From Psococerastis gibbosa (lineage: Eukaryota > Arthropoda > Insecta > Psocodea > Psocidae), in assembly GCA_963971405.1 (NCBI GenBank), contig OZ020486.1, forward strand, positions 35,611,419 to 35,675,418: a stretch of 64,000 bases of DNA, written 5' to 3'. Each line of letters opens with the position of its first letter. Position 1 is the first letter of the stretch. The notes below the pieces were generated by a model. The model ran no database searches and had not been told where the DNA came from. It saw only the letters and a program-made list of their open reading frames with translations. Of the stretch, positions 1 through 15,268 are shown piece after piece. The position numbers and the translations under genes were made by a program.

Positions 1-358
1 TAACTAATGCGGAATACCATTTCGAGTAGCCTGCCTGCGCCATTTTGTTTCCCCCCACACGAAAAAATTTAAGAGCTGTAATAATTCCACCTAGTTTATG
101 TCTAAGCTTGCAATTTTTAAGCAAATTGGAACCCTTATAAGTCCGATACGCTACACACTGTGAATTAACTTACATTGTTACATTTTCAGATAGCCTAGGC
201 CTAGGACACTACATATATGTATTTTCATACTTCCTAATAGGTATTTGATGTTACAGAAATTTGATTTCCTTGGTTGTAAGATAATGTTGATATATATTTT
301 TTTATAGGGAGGCTTTTTCACCTTCATTGGTCTCAATTTTCTATTTTCCACGTCGCAG

Positions 359-696
359 GGGTGGCTGTCTTCACTTATGCATGGCATAACCAATTCAAAT
401 GTGCCACTATTTTGGCAAATTTACGAAAAGATGCCCAAGGGAAAGTGGTTACAGAAGCTCACAAAATTCCCAAAGGAGGGCTTTTTGATCTCTTGTCTTC
501 ACCTCATCTGACATGCGAGGTTCTGATTTACCTAGGATTGGCCGCCATTCTGCATCAAAGTGCCACATTTCCTTACGTATTCATTTGGGTTCTCGCTAAC
601 CAAATGGAAGTAGCATTTCTCAATCATTGGTGGTACAAAAAAAACTTTAAAAATTACCCTAAGATGAAGAAAGCATTCATTCCTTACGTCTTATGA
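359..696 (+). CDS. SRD5A3: Polyprenol reductase / steroid 5-alpha-reductase 3, last exon only
   Basis: Last coding exon of an SRD5A3-like protein; the rest lies left of the window. The exon follows an acceptor AG at 357-358 and opens with two bases of a split codon, so GTG at 361 is internal and not a start. It encodes about 112 residues ending at TGA 694-696. Visible family marks are HNQFKCATILANLRKD near the start, a central IPKGGLFDLLSSPHLTCEV block, two hydrophobic stretches, and a C-terminal YPKMKKAFIPYVL like the vertebrate YPKHRKAFLPFLF ending. In the known family the enzyme reduces polyprenol to dolichol in the ER membrane, using NADPH, for N-glycosylation. It converges on MAGT1/TUSC3, which acts in the same process. 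Confidence 0.85.
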
Positions 697-761
697 ATAA
701 AATATATTTTGGTACGAATACCATAGCTAAGTTACATTTGGCTTTGAGATTTTCGAATAAA
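696..761 (+). promoter_or_regulatory. Candidate polyadenylation signals of SRD5A3
   Basis: AATAAA occurs at 696-701, overlapping the last base of the TGA stop, and again at 756-761. The second is better placed for a usable 3' UTR. Which one is used cannot be told from sequence. Confidence 0.5.
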
Positions 762-1274
762 CAACGAATAATGCCATAATTAAGTCTTAACCATTTAGAT
801 AAACGTATTCAATGATATATTTGGAAAAGATTAGAATTGTGACAGTTCGACCTGGCATCGAATAGTTATACTGTATCTACTAGGTTCATACATGTCTTGA
901 CACGAGAGAAATACAAAATATAATAATTAGATAATAAAGAGGGAATTTATAATGACATGCATATACATTTGAAATGCAATCTATTATAGTTTCTAATAAA
1001 TAAGGCAGAAAAGTTTTAATATTGGTATTTGAATTAGGTGCACACATTCTCTCGTATGAGCCATGTGATACCATGAAGCTAAACTTATTGTGAGCGGCTC
1101 CTAACTGTTAGCTACGCATGCTCACCTGATCCACTCGAATATTTGAAGCATAAACGCCACGTTGTTTGAAGTGTCACCTCATTTAGTTATTGTTAGTGAC
1201 GTACGGAATGAGTCCGGTAAATCAAGGCAGCATATACGTCAAAAGAGGATACATATTATTTGACTAGTAATTTT
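697..1274. other. Short convergent intergenic region
   Basis: AT-rich gap between the 3' ends of SRD5A3 (+) and MAGT1 (-). Apart from the two poly(A) signals I see no gene, repeat or RNA here. Confidence 0.5.
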
Positions 1275-4200
1275 TTATTTAAACAAAAAGCTGTATGGAT
1301 ATCCATGAGCCTTAGACCTGAAAATAGTAAGTACAAGACTGAAAAATACAGCATATAAAATTAATCCGATGACAGCGAATGTACGTCGCTTGCGAACTTC
1401 GCCTTTCTTCTGGGCAGCTTCCGTCATCAAAATCATGCCAAGAACAATGAGTCCATCTACACAATCTGTTAAGGAATTTATGCAATTAGTAATAACGAAG
1501 TCTTGATATGCAGTAGAATATCTAATTAGGCCTACGTATACTAATATTGCCAATATAGGGCTATTAAGTTACACCAGTTGAGCCCTTACGAACATTCGCA
1601 GTGTTTTTTATTCTGAATTAAAAAAATAATGAATTGAATCTGAACCCTTTAAAAAGAATATGAGATATTTGGTGGATTCCCGGCGTTCTAAGGAAAGAGT
1701 AGAGATACCCCACATGTGTCGTTTCGTGCACTTATTATCTGTGCATATTAAGTCCAGCGGGAATATAGGGAAGGATGAAAGGTGGATTTCTACCTCCTAA
1801 CAATTAACATGTGATTAGGTTAGATTGTATTCTTTTGTTACAAGTAGGTATTATAGTTACTAGTAGGCTATTTTAAAATATTTATTAGTTTGTTATCTTT
1901 TTGTAAACCCTATTACATTGTTTAGGTTTGTTAACCTTTTTGTCTTTTATACGATCAATAAAAATTATATAACAGGTATCAGACGATTTATGATAAACAT
2001 TGTAATTCGTTAGGCAGTAAACTGCACTTGCTACCAAGCACTTAAAAATTGAAGAATTTCAAAATTCTTTCTGCTGAAGCTTAATAAATGGCTTATTTCT
2101 AATGTATTTGTACCCCTATATTAGAGAGTAGCCATTACTGTTCGACCAGCCACTGAATACTACACACAACTATAATATTCAATGACTGGTTGAACACTAA
2201 TTTATTTATTTTCGAGGCCCTTGTAAGATTTTAAGTTTTTGCTACCATCAATTATTATGTTGACCGAGACCCATCGTAAATGTAATAATTTTAAGGCCAA
2301 GCCGGAGGGGGTCACGTGACTGGCCTGGAAATGTCATTGCAGGGGGTTCGTAATATATGTTTTAAACCGCAGGGGTATAGTAAAAATCGATAGAAGGGTA
2401 TAGTATCCGCGTAGACATGCTTACACTATTGACTGAACCAAAAATTACAATTACATTAGGTCTAAAATTTGTGCATCAAGCAATTAAAAACATACCTTTT
2501 AGAACATTTTTACGTGCCCCATAGGGAAGAAAAACCTCCAACTTTTGTAATGAAATGCATTTCAGTCAGAAGCTCAACACTCAATTTGACAGTAAAGCGC
2601 CAGAAATAGGTAAAACTGCAATTATTTGAAATAATACACGTCAGATACGGAACAGGTACGAGACGCGGGGCTTTGTTTATAAAATGGATATTCAACAATC
2701 CCGTGGCTGGAGACCGTTATCAATATGGCTGTTAGTGTAGCCTGCACAAGCTAACTACTAAACTACAGAGTTTTTGACCGGGTCCAGGTATCCGCTTTGC
2801 TATGCTGCAATGTGTAAGACTTCGATATTTTTTGCGTTGGTACTTCTCTCTGATAGTTGGCTTATGGTTAACGGGTGCCTCGTAAGGCATATTTTGGCTC
2901 CCTCCGCTCCAGTTCTATTATATTTCTATGTATTCAACGTTCAAGGTCACAAGTCTCCGGTTTGGCCTTAAATATTGTCAAATTTAAGTAGTCAAAGCGT
3001 ACCTTTTGGGGAGACACATCGCTTTATGTTGCAACTCTTGCATCAAACAACGGAAATTGGCAGGAGTGTTAGGGGAGCACATTGGGCAACGATGTTACCC
3101 TTACCTTTGTAGAGGGTACATTTTCCGTTTTATGAACTGAACATACATTTTTTTATGGAACCTAGTTTGCACAAAAATGAATTGCCATTGGTCAGGCGTT
3201 AGTAATATGAGTGGCATTGGAAATTTCTCCGCTGAAGACATAATGGTCTACACAACACCATTATTCACGGTAGTATAATATATATAATATAATAATAAAC
3301 CAGGTTCCATTAAAAAATGTATGGTTTTCTTACAGTTCGTAAAACGAAAAATGCATCCTCTGCAAATTGGGTCACAAAAATTAAAATGATCAACCAAACG
3401 GGTGGACAATCTTCTTTGTATCCTGCAATGAAAATGCGGTTGTTTGTATGTTATAAATAAAAGTTGTGTTCTGGTCACTTTTACGGGTCCGACGTACAAC
3501 CCAAAAACGTTGCACTTGCAGACACTTTCGGCGGCTTTAACAGACAATGTACCCTCCAAGTAGAGTATGATTGCTTGACATATCCGTGGTGGAGCCCATT
3601 GTCATTGGACGGGGGCGAGGTTTCGGGAGTGGGTACTACTCCCATTATCAGGCTAAGTCCTGAGAAGGACTGAAGGCTTTGTACTCCACTTGACCTCACG
3701 AACCAAGTTCTCTGTGAGCAGTTTTTTGGTCATTGCCCATGTGTAAAACTTTTGTCAAGTCCACTACCTACTACCTCTTGTATGACAATACGACCCGATT
3801 GGAAACTGAGCTTGCAAACGGTGCCGATGTCGTGGCAGTGGCAGTGGAACCAACCATAAAAAGGATACATAGTACGACTATTATGTATGTCTCAAAAACG
3901 AATTGTCCTTGTGATGAGCCGTGTATGTAAGCAATTCCTCCATTTTGGGTTTTGTGAACAAATGGTGGAGATCTAATGTGATTCCACATCTGACCAGACA
4001 CCATCGCTAGTGTGAAAATCTGGGGGGAAAAAACTTAAATGAACAAGTGAATACGATCATTTGATTATTTTCCTACTGGCACTTGACGTCTTGTATTTTA
4101 CAAAGATACGGCGTTGTCAATTTTTTTCAGGTCTCCGCACCTTATACAGCTATGCGTTCAATTGCGTTCATTCAAAATCATTTGTGATGTAGTTTGTTGT

Positions 4201-5938
4201 GGTATCTATAATATTATCACTTCTTGAGTGAATTTATTTTTTAACAAACCATCGGTAGCGCCAGAAGTTCGGTGCTTTGAGACTAAATTTATGTATAAGA
4301 CAATTCGCAGCTTCAAGGCAACTGTATGTTATGTTAGTGAAGTTGGGGTACAATCTTTCGTCCGAGTGGAATCCAGGTTACCCGATGCTTGGGTTCTATG
4401 AGATTGTACTACCACTGGACGAAAGTATCTAAAAGAATGTATGCATTGCGTTTTAATAATAACTCACCAGAGCAGAAGAACCCCATAGGTTTTTATTGTA
4501 GAATTTGGAGAAATCTAAATTATTTCTCCGCACATAAAGAAAGCCTCCCACGAGGAAAAAAATGAAGATTAGTGCAACAGCCCCAGAGTAGTTAGGGGGC
4601 CTTAAAACACGAATTTGTAGGTCTGTCCTGTCGGCTATCCATTTGGCTATGGCATCTGCACTGAACCCTACACGCTGTATGTCCATATTGTCTGCTGGCT
4701 TTGGTTTTCCTTTAGCAGGAAAGTGAATAAAAGCCGGCGCTGTGTTTAATTTTAGCTGAAAAGAATAACAAATACAATTTCCTTGTGTTCCAAATCAATG
4801 AAAAAGAGTTCTAAAGAGACAATAAAATCATTCAGTAGTTTACCTTACCGATTAGAACGAAAGGCGAAATTTTTAAGCGCAATCAGTAAGCTACTTGAGT
4901 ATTCAATTGAGTCAATACAATACAGTCTTCATTGAAAGACATTCGTTTATAATAAATGAGACGATAAAGAACTACGTTCACGCATGTACTTGTTTATACG
5001 TGTAGAATTATGATTTACCTACCTGATGAAATATGTCTGATCCCTCATCAAAATCTACTAAGCCAAAAAACAATTTATTTGAATATGCCTGAGAGTAGCG
5101 GAATGAGTTGGCGACAATCTGAAACTCTTCACTAGCTACTCTGCATATCATACATTGTCTTTGCGGAGCCATGGCCGTAAACATAACAATCATAGAGTAG
5201 TTTCTTGGGGTGGCTCTCACATAGTCTCGGAACGTATTCCCATTGATTTTGATGATAGCCTTTTTAAGAGTTACATCAGAAAGGTATTGCACTCGATCGG
5301 ACAAAGTCAAGCCCTAAAACAAAATTACATTAGTTCCTACGCACAATGCATACTGCATGAACAACTTGCGGCGAAGACCATCTCTAGTAGGTACATACTG
5401 TGTACTGAGTCCCGAATGATTGCTCATCAATCACTAGGCTATTTCCAGTGAATTTTTAGTGTTTCAGTACGTGGACTGTCTTTTGTCAAATTTGATATGT
5501 CCATTTCACAAAAAGGAAAATAGTAATAACATTATATGTGAGCTTAGGCGAAGCCTTGCCGGTTGCCCAATCTAAATGTAGATAACATTTTATGAAAATT
5601 TGTGGCCAATTCTGTAAGTTTAGTATACCTACTAGATAACCAGCATAATTACCGGCTTCACCATACCCCAAGGGTATTCTTCGTTTTTACAGAAAAATCA
5701 TCACATCTGATTATTAAGATGCAACATTGACTAAACTTTTTTGATGAGTAGAATAGCGACCGGTCCATAGAGATCGATGACAAATAATCTGATAATAGTT
5801 AATACTGATATAGCTTTTTACTTCCTTATCACATGGTTCTAAGAAGTTACTTACATCTTTCTTGCGTACTTGTGCAAGGGTCATATATAATGAACAAAAT
5901 ATCACTAGAAGAAGTGATATATTCAATAAAACTCTCAT
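1275..5938 (-). CDS. MAGT1: Oligosaccharyltransferase subunit MAGT1/TUSC3 (OST3/OST6), 5 coding exons, 331 aa
   Basis: Coding exons, 5' to 3' on the minus strand: 5938-5855, 5313-5023, 4755-4468, 4019-3869, 1456-1275. All use GT-AG and the phases join to 332 codons with stop; the human protein is 335 aa. Residues 1-22 are a signal peptide. Exon 2 is a thioredoxin-like lumenal domain with the redox motif CMIC (C82, C85), followed by [13 protein letters not shown] and DFDEGSD. Exon 3 ends in [20 protein letters not shown] and the first membrane helix. Exon 4 has [16 protein letters not shown] and the [10 protein letters not shown] loop. Exon 5 adds the last helices and the GYPYSFLFK tail. The family holds acceptor proteins by mixed disulfides so that STT3B-type OST can glycosylate sites near cysteines; a role in Mg2+ transport has also been claimed. 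The exon 4/5 junction was chosen because it gives exactly the human spacing. One gene probably stands for both vertebrate paralogues. Confidence 0.93.
1457..3868 (-). other. MAGT1 intron 4 (2.4 kb)
   Basis: The largest intron of the gene. Short open frames within it resemble no family I know and lack splice or family support. It contains the imperfect inverted repeat at 3105-3372. Confidence 0.6.
3105..3372. repeat. Imperfect inverted repeat in MAGT1 intron 4
   Basis: Arms of about 65-70 bp (roughly 3105-3172 and 3298-3372) match as reverse complements at around 80% by eye, for example GAACTG...TATGGAACCT against AGGTTCCATTA...CAGTTC. The spacer is about 125 bp. Probably an old foldback MITE. 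Confidence 0.6.
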
Positions 5939-6132
5939 TGTGAAAGTTTTATCATCTACAAGGCAACAACTAGGCTAAATTTGTTGACTGTTGACGTGTC
6001 TGTAGATGGTAGAGCCCTGAAAAACGCAGCAAACATCAAATGTACATCAAACCGACGCAAATTTTGCTCTTGCTCATGTTTTCTTGCGGAAACAAAGATG
6101 AAATCAAAAAATAAAAAAGTTTGGTTTAAAAA
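5939..6132. promoter_or_regulatory. Bidirectional promoter between MAGT1 and RBX1
   Basis: Only 194 bp separate the two start codons, which face away from each other. Both promoters and both 5' UTRs must lie in or around this interval unless upstream noncoding exons exist. I see no clear TATA box at a useful position. Confidence 0.6.
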
Positions 6133-9386
<3,254 letters not shown>

Positions 9387-10165
9387 TATAATTCAAAGCA
9401 AGTCTGGACAATGTACATTTTGGTCTTTTTTTTGGCTACTCATGTAATACATTTTTTCATATAAATTAAAAGTCTTAATCTTTCGATTAATTGCTGTTCT
9501 CCTACATGTAGCCTATGCTAAATGATGCAAGCAACCAGCTAGATAAGAGGTAATGAAATTAAAGTGATAGATAACAGATTCTTCTTGCTATACCAGCATG
9601 TAATTTGTCTTTTATCTTTTATTTATTACGGCAATTATTTTCAATAAAAATGTGGCCATACCCCGAGAGATGCACCACTTTTTTTCCAGAAATCGAACTG
9701 CTCGCCTAATTGGCTGCGGTTAATATTCGAAAAGGTGGTTTTGCTATATGTTTTTCGCTAATTCGCTCGGAGATGCGGGTAGCTCACGTCGTATAGATGA
9801 CATTCTTAAATGCCATCAGATACCTAATCTACCTTCACCCCAAATGACTTCTTGGTCACCTGCTACTACGTGCAATAAAAGTCTAGTTTTAAAACTAAAC
9901 AAACATGATTGTTTGAAAGTTTCCGTACATGCACAGTTAAATGTAATTGTGTTGGTACACGTCCCTACACTCACTAAGGATGTGGCGCACGAGTCATTGT
10001 AATGAGGATCGCGGCATGTCCGAAGGAAAATTATGAACAATGTTTTTTAGCTTGTATAATTATACTGTTTTCTTAGCTTGCGCCGTGGTTTCAAACCGGC
10101 TGGTGCGGTTTCAATATAAATAAATACTATCTTTAGTTACAAAAACAATGGAACTGTAAAGTTAA

Positions 10166-12373
10166 TTACTGCTCATCAACTAGCCATGGCTTCTTTTCGG
10201 GAATTTTGTGCCATATGTGGTTCGGATTGAAGACAGTTGGTTCTTTTAAATCCACTCCTTCAGCTTGAAGAGTTTTTAAAAACAGCTCCACCTGGAATCA
10301 TAAGCAGTTTCATTAGCGTACATTTCTTACAATATTAAACGTTGAAAGAGTCTACATATACAACCTACTGTGATTATTATGACGTCTCAGTTTGTTCACT
10401 CTACGTATCATTCAGCAAAAGTCGTAAAAGAAGTAAATCCGTTCACTTCACTAATTTGAAATGAATTCTATTGCTGGGAATTCACAAAGACAGCTTTTGC
10501 GTCGAAGTACTTATAAAATTAATAAAAATGCTTTGAATATAATGAAGAGTGAGTATTGTTCAGCGGCGAGTCAGGGCAAGAAGGACGACATCAGGCCCAG
10601 AGGGCCATGCCAATCCTGGCCTGCACCTGTTGCGAATATATCTCAGGTACCTCAGAAGTCAGATTCATCCTGACATCTGAGTCAGACAGTCTCTTCCTGT
10701 CCTGAATCAAATTCATTATGATATACCCGGTGTGTCCCACCATCCATCCTTCAACCCCTTTTATTTTCTAAGATGTTATGTTATTGAGATGGGGTAAAAT
10801 ATGTATTTATTTTTAAATTACTAAGGCCCGGGCCCACCATCGCTTGGGAGTATCTTTCCTAGTTTAAGTGGTTGGTTCCCGCCATAAACCCAATACAATC
10901 TAAGAAATCCATGGGGTCGTTGGCGTTGGATAGGGAACCTATGGGCCACAATATGTAGGCCTCGGTCCATAAAAAGTCCTTCAAAAGTTACAAATTACAA
11001 CCCTACAATTCGGAAATATTTCCTTTGAATGCCCCCCCCCCCCCCTATGTTTCCTCGCTATCAGCTATGGTAAGGCGCGATCTATTCCAATTTCTCATGG
11101 TTGGTACACGTAACACCTGGTATACAAATAAAAATGGCGTCACCTTGCTTCCTTCGGTAGGTTCAATGTCACAGAAGCAGCTTGTTATGCCAGTTTCAAG
11201 ACATCTCTCAGCAAATACTCTTGCTAAATTGAAATATGCTGAAGTATCGATTGCGCTGTAAATGAATTTTCTAAGAGACCAATCCTTTGTTGAGCAGGAC
11301 AGCACTATATTATCTGAGTTGTGCACTATCGACGCTGTAATGTAACGGCTTGATTGTTCGAGCTGTAGTCTGAAACAATATTCTTATTAATTAATAATTT
11401 ATAGCTCTCTCATCCCTGAACTCGGGTCGTAGAGCCATTTGAGGTTTTAGAGTTATTATTTTTTTGGGGGTAGTTTGCGATCCACTTAAGCCTTTAGTAG
11501 CCTATTGAACATTGTGCCACAGAGTAGTACTATTTAATATATCATTTCATCCAATGCTGGAAATAAAAACAATTTTCTTTTTGAGGCCTATCTCTCAAAT
11601 GGAGAGACCTTTCGGAATTCGATCCTTTTTTGGTTACGCCGTTCGTAGAAACGAAGGTTTACGTTCTTGAGCAATGAGCTCAATCCTCTTTTGTCAATCA
11701 ATCAAACTGTATTTGCCCATCTTTGTTACATGTTATTATAACAATAATAATCAGACATTGAGCACAGTCATGTAGAGTCCTAATACAAAATATAAAAAAT
11801 AAATATAGGTAGCTTCAAAGTTCCTTCAGATTGTACAATCTTCGTTGCATCAAAAAATTAATTAATGCTTTCTTGAAAGCATTAGCCGTAGGCTCCTGTT
11901 TTATGGCTTCTGGTAGAGCGTTATATATGCGGATGCCTGCGGCTCGTGGACTGCGCTGTCGGGCTGTCAGCCTGGCTGCTGTGACTGTGGCGATCCCTAT
12001 TTACAAGATACTCATTTAAGTGGTCTCTAACCAGTGTGTCAAAGATATAGTGAGCACACTACTATTCCATTCCCATTTCCCAAAGCTCTATTATCCACCT
12101 CCAATAGCCCACCAGGTGAATCTTTGAAGTGCCGCAAGTCTATAACTGGTTTGAGTCGTTAAGGATGTGGAATCACATGTTGTATACACAATGAAAAGCA
12201 AAAACTTACTTATGCCAATATTCGATGTTCTTCTTATCATAGTAATAACCCACCGGTTTCCTAGCAATTCTCAGGCGTTCTAGATTTCTTGGATTCCTAT
12301 TGGTTATAATAGGTTTGATATCATTATTCGCGACAGTGGATGCAAACCTTACTAGGCTTCTATTGCCAGACAT
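10166..12373 (-). CDS. MRPL18: Mitochondrial ribosomal protein uL18m (MRPL18), 3 exons, 171 aa
   Basis: Exons on the minus strand: 12373-12210, 11369-11144, 10291-10166; GT-AG, 172 codons with stop (human 180 aa). Residues 1-20 form a basic mitochondrial presequence. The conserved [17 protein letters not shown] motif follows (human [17 protein letters not shown]). Exon 2 has [20 protein letters not shown] and [16 protein letters not shown], the core of the uL18 fold that binds 5S rRNA in other ribosomes; in animal mitoribosomes this protein contacts the central protuberance RNA. Exon 3 matches the human LQSAMTEGGVVLREP end and adds a longer tail ending KKPWLVDEQ. It diverges from MRPS27. Intron 1 holds a LINE remnant and intron 2 a dispersed repeat. 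Confidence 0.93.
10820..11020. repeat. Dispersed repeat in MRPL18 intron 2
   Basis: Blocks such as CATGGGGTCGTTGGC, GGGCCAC..ATGTAGGCCT..GTCCATA and CCTTCAAA recur in the same order at about 63530-63660 (there CAATGGGGTCGTTGGC, GGGCCGC, AAGTCCATAGG, CCTTCAAA). Family unknown. Confidence 0.6.
11815..12050 (-). mobile_element. LINE reverse-transcriptase C-terminal remnant in MRPL18 intron 1
   Basis: Minus-strand translation gives [40 protein letters not shown] and [11 protein letters not shown] before a stop at 11817-11815. This is the usual C-terminal signature of Jockey/CR1-like LINE reverse transcriptases (RQ.SP...G..IYN.LP..IK....FK..L..FL). Upstream the frame has stops, so it is dead. The clade assignment is an inference. 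Confidence 0.75.
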
Positions 12374-13044
12374 TATGGACTATTTTTGTTCCGTCTAATA
12401 CATAAAAAGTAGCAGGAAGTTTTATAAATGAGGAAGTAATAAATAAATTTCCATAATCTACAACTATAAACAAAATAATTATGTAGCATTAGCAGACGAC
12501 TTTTGGCGCCCATTCCATTGACCGGCTAGGGCTATTTCCCACAACGGTGACGTGGTAGCAGACATTCAAGACTTAGGTAGCGTTTCCACCGACCTCGCAT
12601 TGCAGATTGCAAATGGCATTGACGGAAATGTTTGTTTTTTTTTTAATAGAAATCTATTAAAATGTCTGTAATTAACATATCCCATGAAGCCATTTTTTAA
12701 TTTTAGTTTGTTTGTTTGAGATTTTACTGTATGATCATTGATTAATTTTAACTATGGCATAGAGGAAAATAAACATTTCCGTCAATTCTGCAATGCGAGG
12801 TCGGTGGAAACACTACCTATGTCTTGAATGTCTGCTACCACGTCACCGTTGTTGGAAATAGCCCTAGCCGGTCAATGGAATGGGCACCTTTTGCGTGCAA
12901 CAAATCCAAATGAAAGCCCCAAAAAATAATATGGCGATAGCTTGTTTACGAATTTATGTGTATGAAATATAAATCTAAATTTAATTTCATTCATCAAATA
13001 AGAAGTATTGTTATTATTCTACACCTGAAATATTTAATTTTGCG
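12374..13044. promoter_or_regulatory. Divergent promoter region of MRPL18 and MRPS27
   Basis: 671 bp between two outward-facing start codons; 384 bp of it is the foldback MITE at 12505-12888. Without the MITE the two mitoribosomal genes would be about 290 bp apart, again a typical bidirectional promoter. Confidence 0.55.
12505..12888. mobile_element. Palindromic MITE (GGCGCC/ATTCCA family)
   Basis: Starts GGCGCCCATTCCATTGACCG and ends with its near reverse complement (CGGTCAATGGAATGGGCACC). The arms are about 130-140 bp each and include GGTGACGTGGTAGCAGACAT and CCACCGACCTCGCATTGCAG. The centre contains a GATCATTGAT-type AT-rich core. Copies: 24253-24647, 42497-42895, half copy 61410-61567. 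No ORF; non-autonomous. Confidence 0.85.
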
Positions 13045-14973
13045 ATGAATACCTTACATTCTTTATCTAATAGAGTTTTCCTCAAACGCATATATACTTT
13101 TCTTCCAAAGGTTAGAACGTTTTTATCAGGTGCCTACAGTTGTAATGAAGTATGGAACCAACGAAAACGGTCTGATATTTTCAAAAATATCGATTATGAC
13201 GACCTTTATCATCAATTGGACAGATCTTTTCAAATAGGTCAGAGAATTTCAGTACTGGATGTTGATTTGTTTGTCAACGGAATTGACGGTGACCTGTTTC
13301 AACGAGAACTACAAGATGTAATATTTAAATTGAGGCTGAACCCAGAATGTGTTCAATTGTCGGAGCGGACAATGCACGCTGTTGTCAGATACTTCATGGC
13401 GATAAAAAATAAGACCAGTTTATTAGAAATTTTAAGTGATCGTTTGAATTATGGGATATTCCTTGATAATTATTCCGCTAATTTATTAATGGATCAGTTT
13501 CTCAAAGATGGTGACAACTTATCAGCAGTTAAAATTGCCGTTCTTCAAATGTTTCAAGAAGATTTCAATCATCCTATATTAAAAATTCTAAGCATACACT
13601 CTTGCATCAGTTACATTAATTCCTCGGAGGTCTGGGCGGCTCCTAAGGAGCCTGAAACAGACCCTGACGACGAAGAGGTTCGAGTCCGTGTAAGCTTTAT
13701 AAGAAACTCTTACTTTGATGACCATTTTGATTTAGTAGAACCTAATAATTTGATTGGCAAAACATTGTACATGGCGGGTTCAGCTCTCCCAGGGCCAGTA
13801 GGCCTATCTGCCCAAATTGTAGGATTGATTCTTTATGAAAAGTACGACAAGTGTACATCCCTTATAAAAGAAATAATTGCATCTAAAACTGAAGTATACG
13901 AGCATTCTCTACAAAAAGCATTGGAATACATACGGACTCCACCAAAGAAAGCAGAAAGTGAAACAAAGTTGGAAAATGAAAATGAGCCAAAAGCTGTTAT
14001 AAGTGCTATTGAAGAATTGTTGCAGAAGGGCAATTTATTAACTGGAAATTTTGAAGACGTTGTTTCCAAGTGTCTAGTTGCTACGGTTGCCGAAAATGAA
14101 GCCAAAGACATTCAGTCATTAACAGAAGTAAGAAAATTTGTATGAAACTTAAGTAACGCAGGATACTTTTCGTTTTCAATCTGCTTGCAGTAGAAAGACG
14201 GGTTTCCCAACTCTCAAACGTTTTTACCTCTTCAGTCCAAAACCCCTAAATAAATAAGTATCCTATCTCATCAATCATGGGTGGTCAAAGCACATTTTTA
14301 TTTTACATTGCACGCTTATGCAGTATATTAATCAAGTGTTTCACAGCTAACAAGGAACAGTGCTGTGCGATGAAGGCAGCAGTTTTCGTTTTTTCCGACA
14401 AGACATTTGGGATACAAATGTACTATCCAACCACGTTAGGATGACATTCGGAATACTTTCTTTATTCGATTATATTGCATAAGCGAAACACCGAGTTTAT
14501 TCAATTTTTATACGTGTTCCAAGTGTCATCCTATCGTGGTCAGGTAGTACATGTCTTTGTTCATCATACACAGGCTGTCCCATGATTTTCAGATTTAGGA
14601 AATGAAGCTCATCAACTCAATTCGCAGTTCTTAATAGTTAAGTTATACAGTATATATAATAGTTAAGTATAAGAACTCTGACTTTCCGTTCCAGCTCTAC
14701 AGATGTTGGGAGAAAGAGAGAGAAAATCATATTGCATTTGAAATATATGAGAGTAAAAAGAGAACAGCTGCACAACAAATCGCAGAGACGAAAGACGACC
14801 TAAAGAAACGGGAAGAGATGATATTCTACTTTGATAAGGAAGACGAGTGGAAATTGAAAGTAGAGCAAAAGCTCGAAGAACAAAGGATTTTAGCAGAAGA
14901 AGAAAGCAAAATTAAAAAGAAGGATAAAGAGGAAGAATATATACCCCCTGATGTCAAACAAAGGCGATCATAA
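13045..14973 (+). CDS. MRPS27: Mitochondrial ribosomal protein mS27 (MRPS27), 2 exons, 453 aa
   Basis: Exon 1 is 13045-14127 (361 codons, phase 0, donor GTAAGA) and exon 2 is 14695-14973 after the acceptor at 14693-14694. Together they give 453 aa; human is 414 aa. Residues 1-30 look like a mitochondrial presequence. The region around residues 120-165 (MAIKNKTSLLEILSDR, NYGIFLDNYSANLLMDQFLK) matches the human [20 protein letters not shown] block, part of the PPR-like helical repeats of mS27. The last 90 residues are a charged coiled coil (EKERENHIAFEIYESKKRTA...), as in human, where the C-terminus is also Q/E/K-rich. mS27 is a metazoan small-subunit mitoribosome protein that binds RNA. Poly(A) signal AATAAA at 14996-15001. 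The intron contains a small MITE. Confidence 0.92.
14413..14558. mobile_element. Small MITE in the MRPS27 intron
   Basis: Terminal inverted repeats of about 40 bp: left ATGTACTATCCAACCACGTT then AGGATGACATTCGGAATAC; right is the reverse complement with a few changes (GTGTCATCCTATCGTGGTCA, GGTAGTACAT). About 146 bp overall, no ORF. Superfamily not determined. Confidence 0.75.
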
Positions 14974-15019
14974 CTTGGACTGGTTGAATAGGTCGAATAA
15001 ATGTTTATAATATTTAACT

Positions 15020-15268
15020 TGTGTATTTTAAACCATACATGTTATGCACCTTTTATGCAACGGAAATATCACAATAAATAATATTTAAAAATAATAATAA
15101 AATAATTAATAATAAAAATTGGAGGTACCGTAGGTAGTTTTACTTGGCTAAAACTGATTTTTCAAACATTTTCATATGGATGAAACATGTCACAGAAAGA
15201 ACTTGTGACAATAGAATGTGTCATTGCAATCTTTCGGTAGATTTGCAATTTATTAATATGCAAGCAAG
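15020..15268. other. Convergent gap between MRPS27 and CCDC22, left part
   Basis: AT-rich. The 149-codon open frame on the minus strand over 15162-15611 is produced by the MITE and repeat described next, not by a gene. Confidence 0.5.

Noticed and set aside
4345..4435. Hairpin RNA in MAGT1 intron 3
   Set aside because: Two complementary pairs exist (CTTTCGTCC/GGACGAAAG and TACAATCT/AGATTGTA), but they are in the wrong order to nest into one stem.
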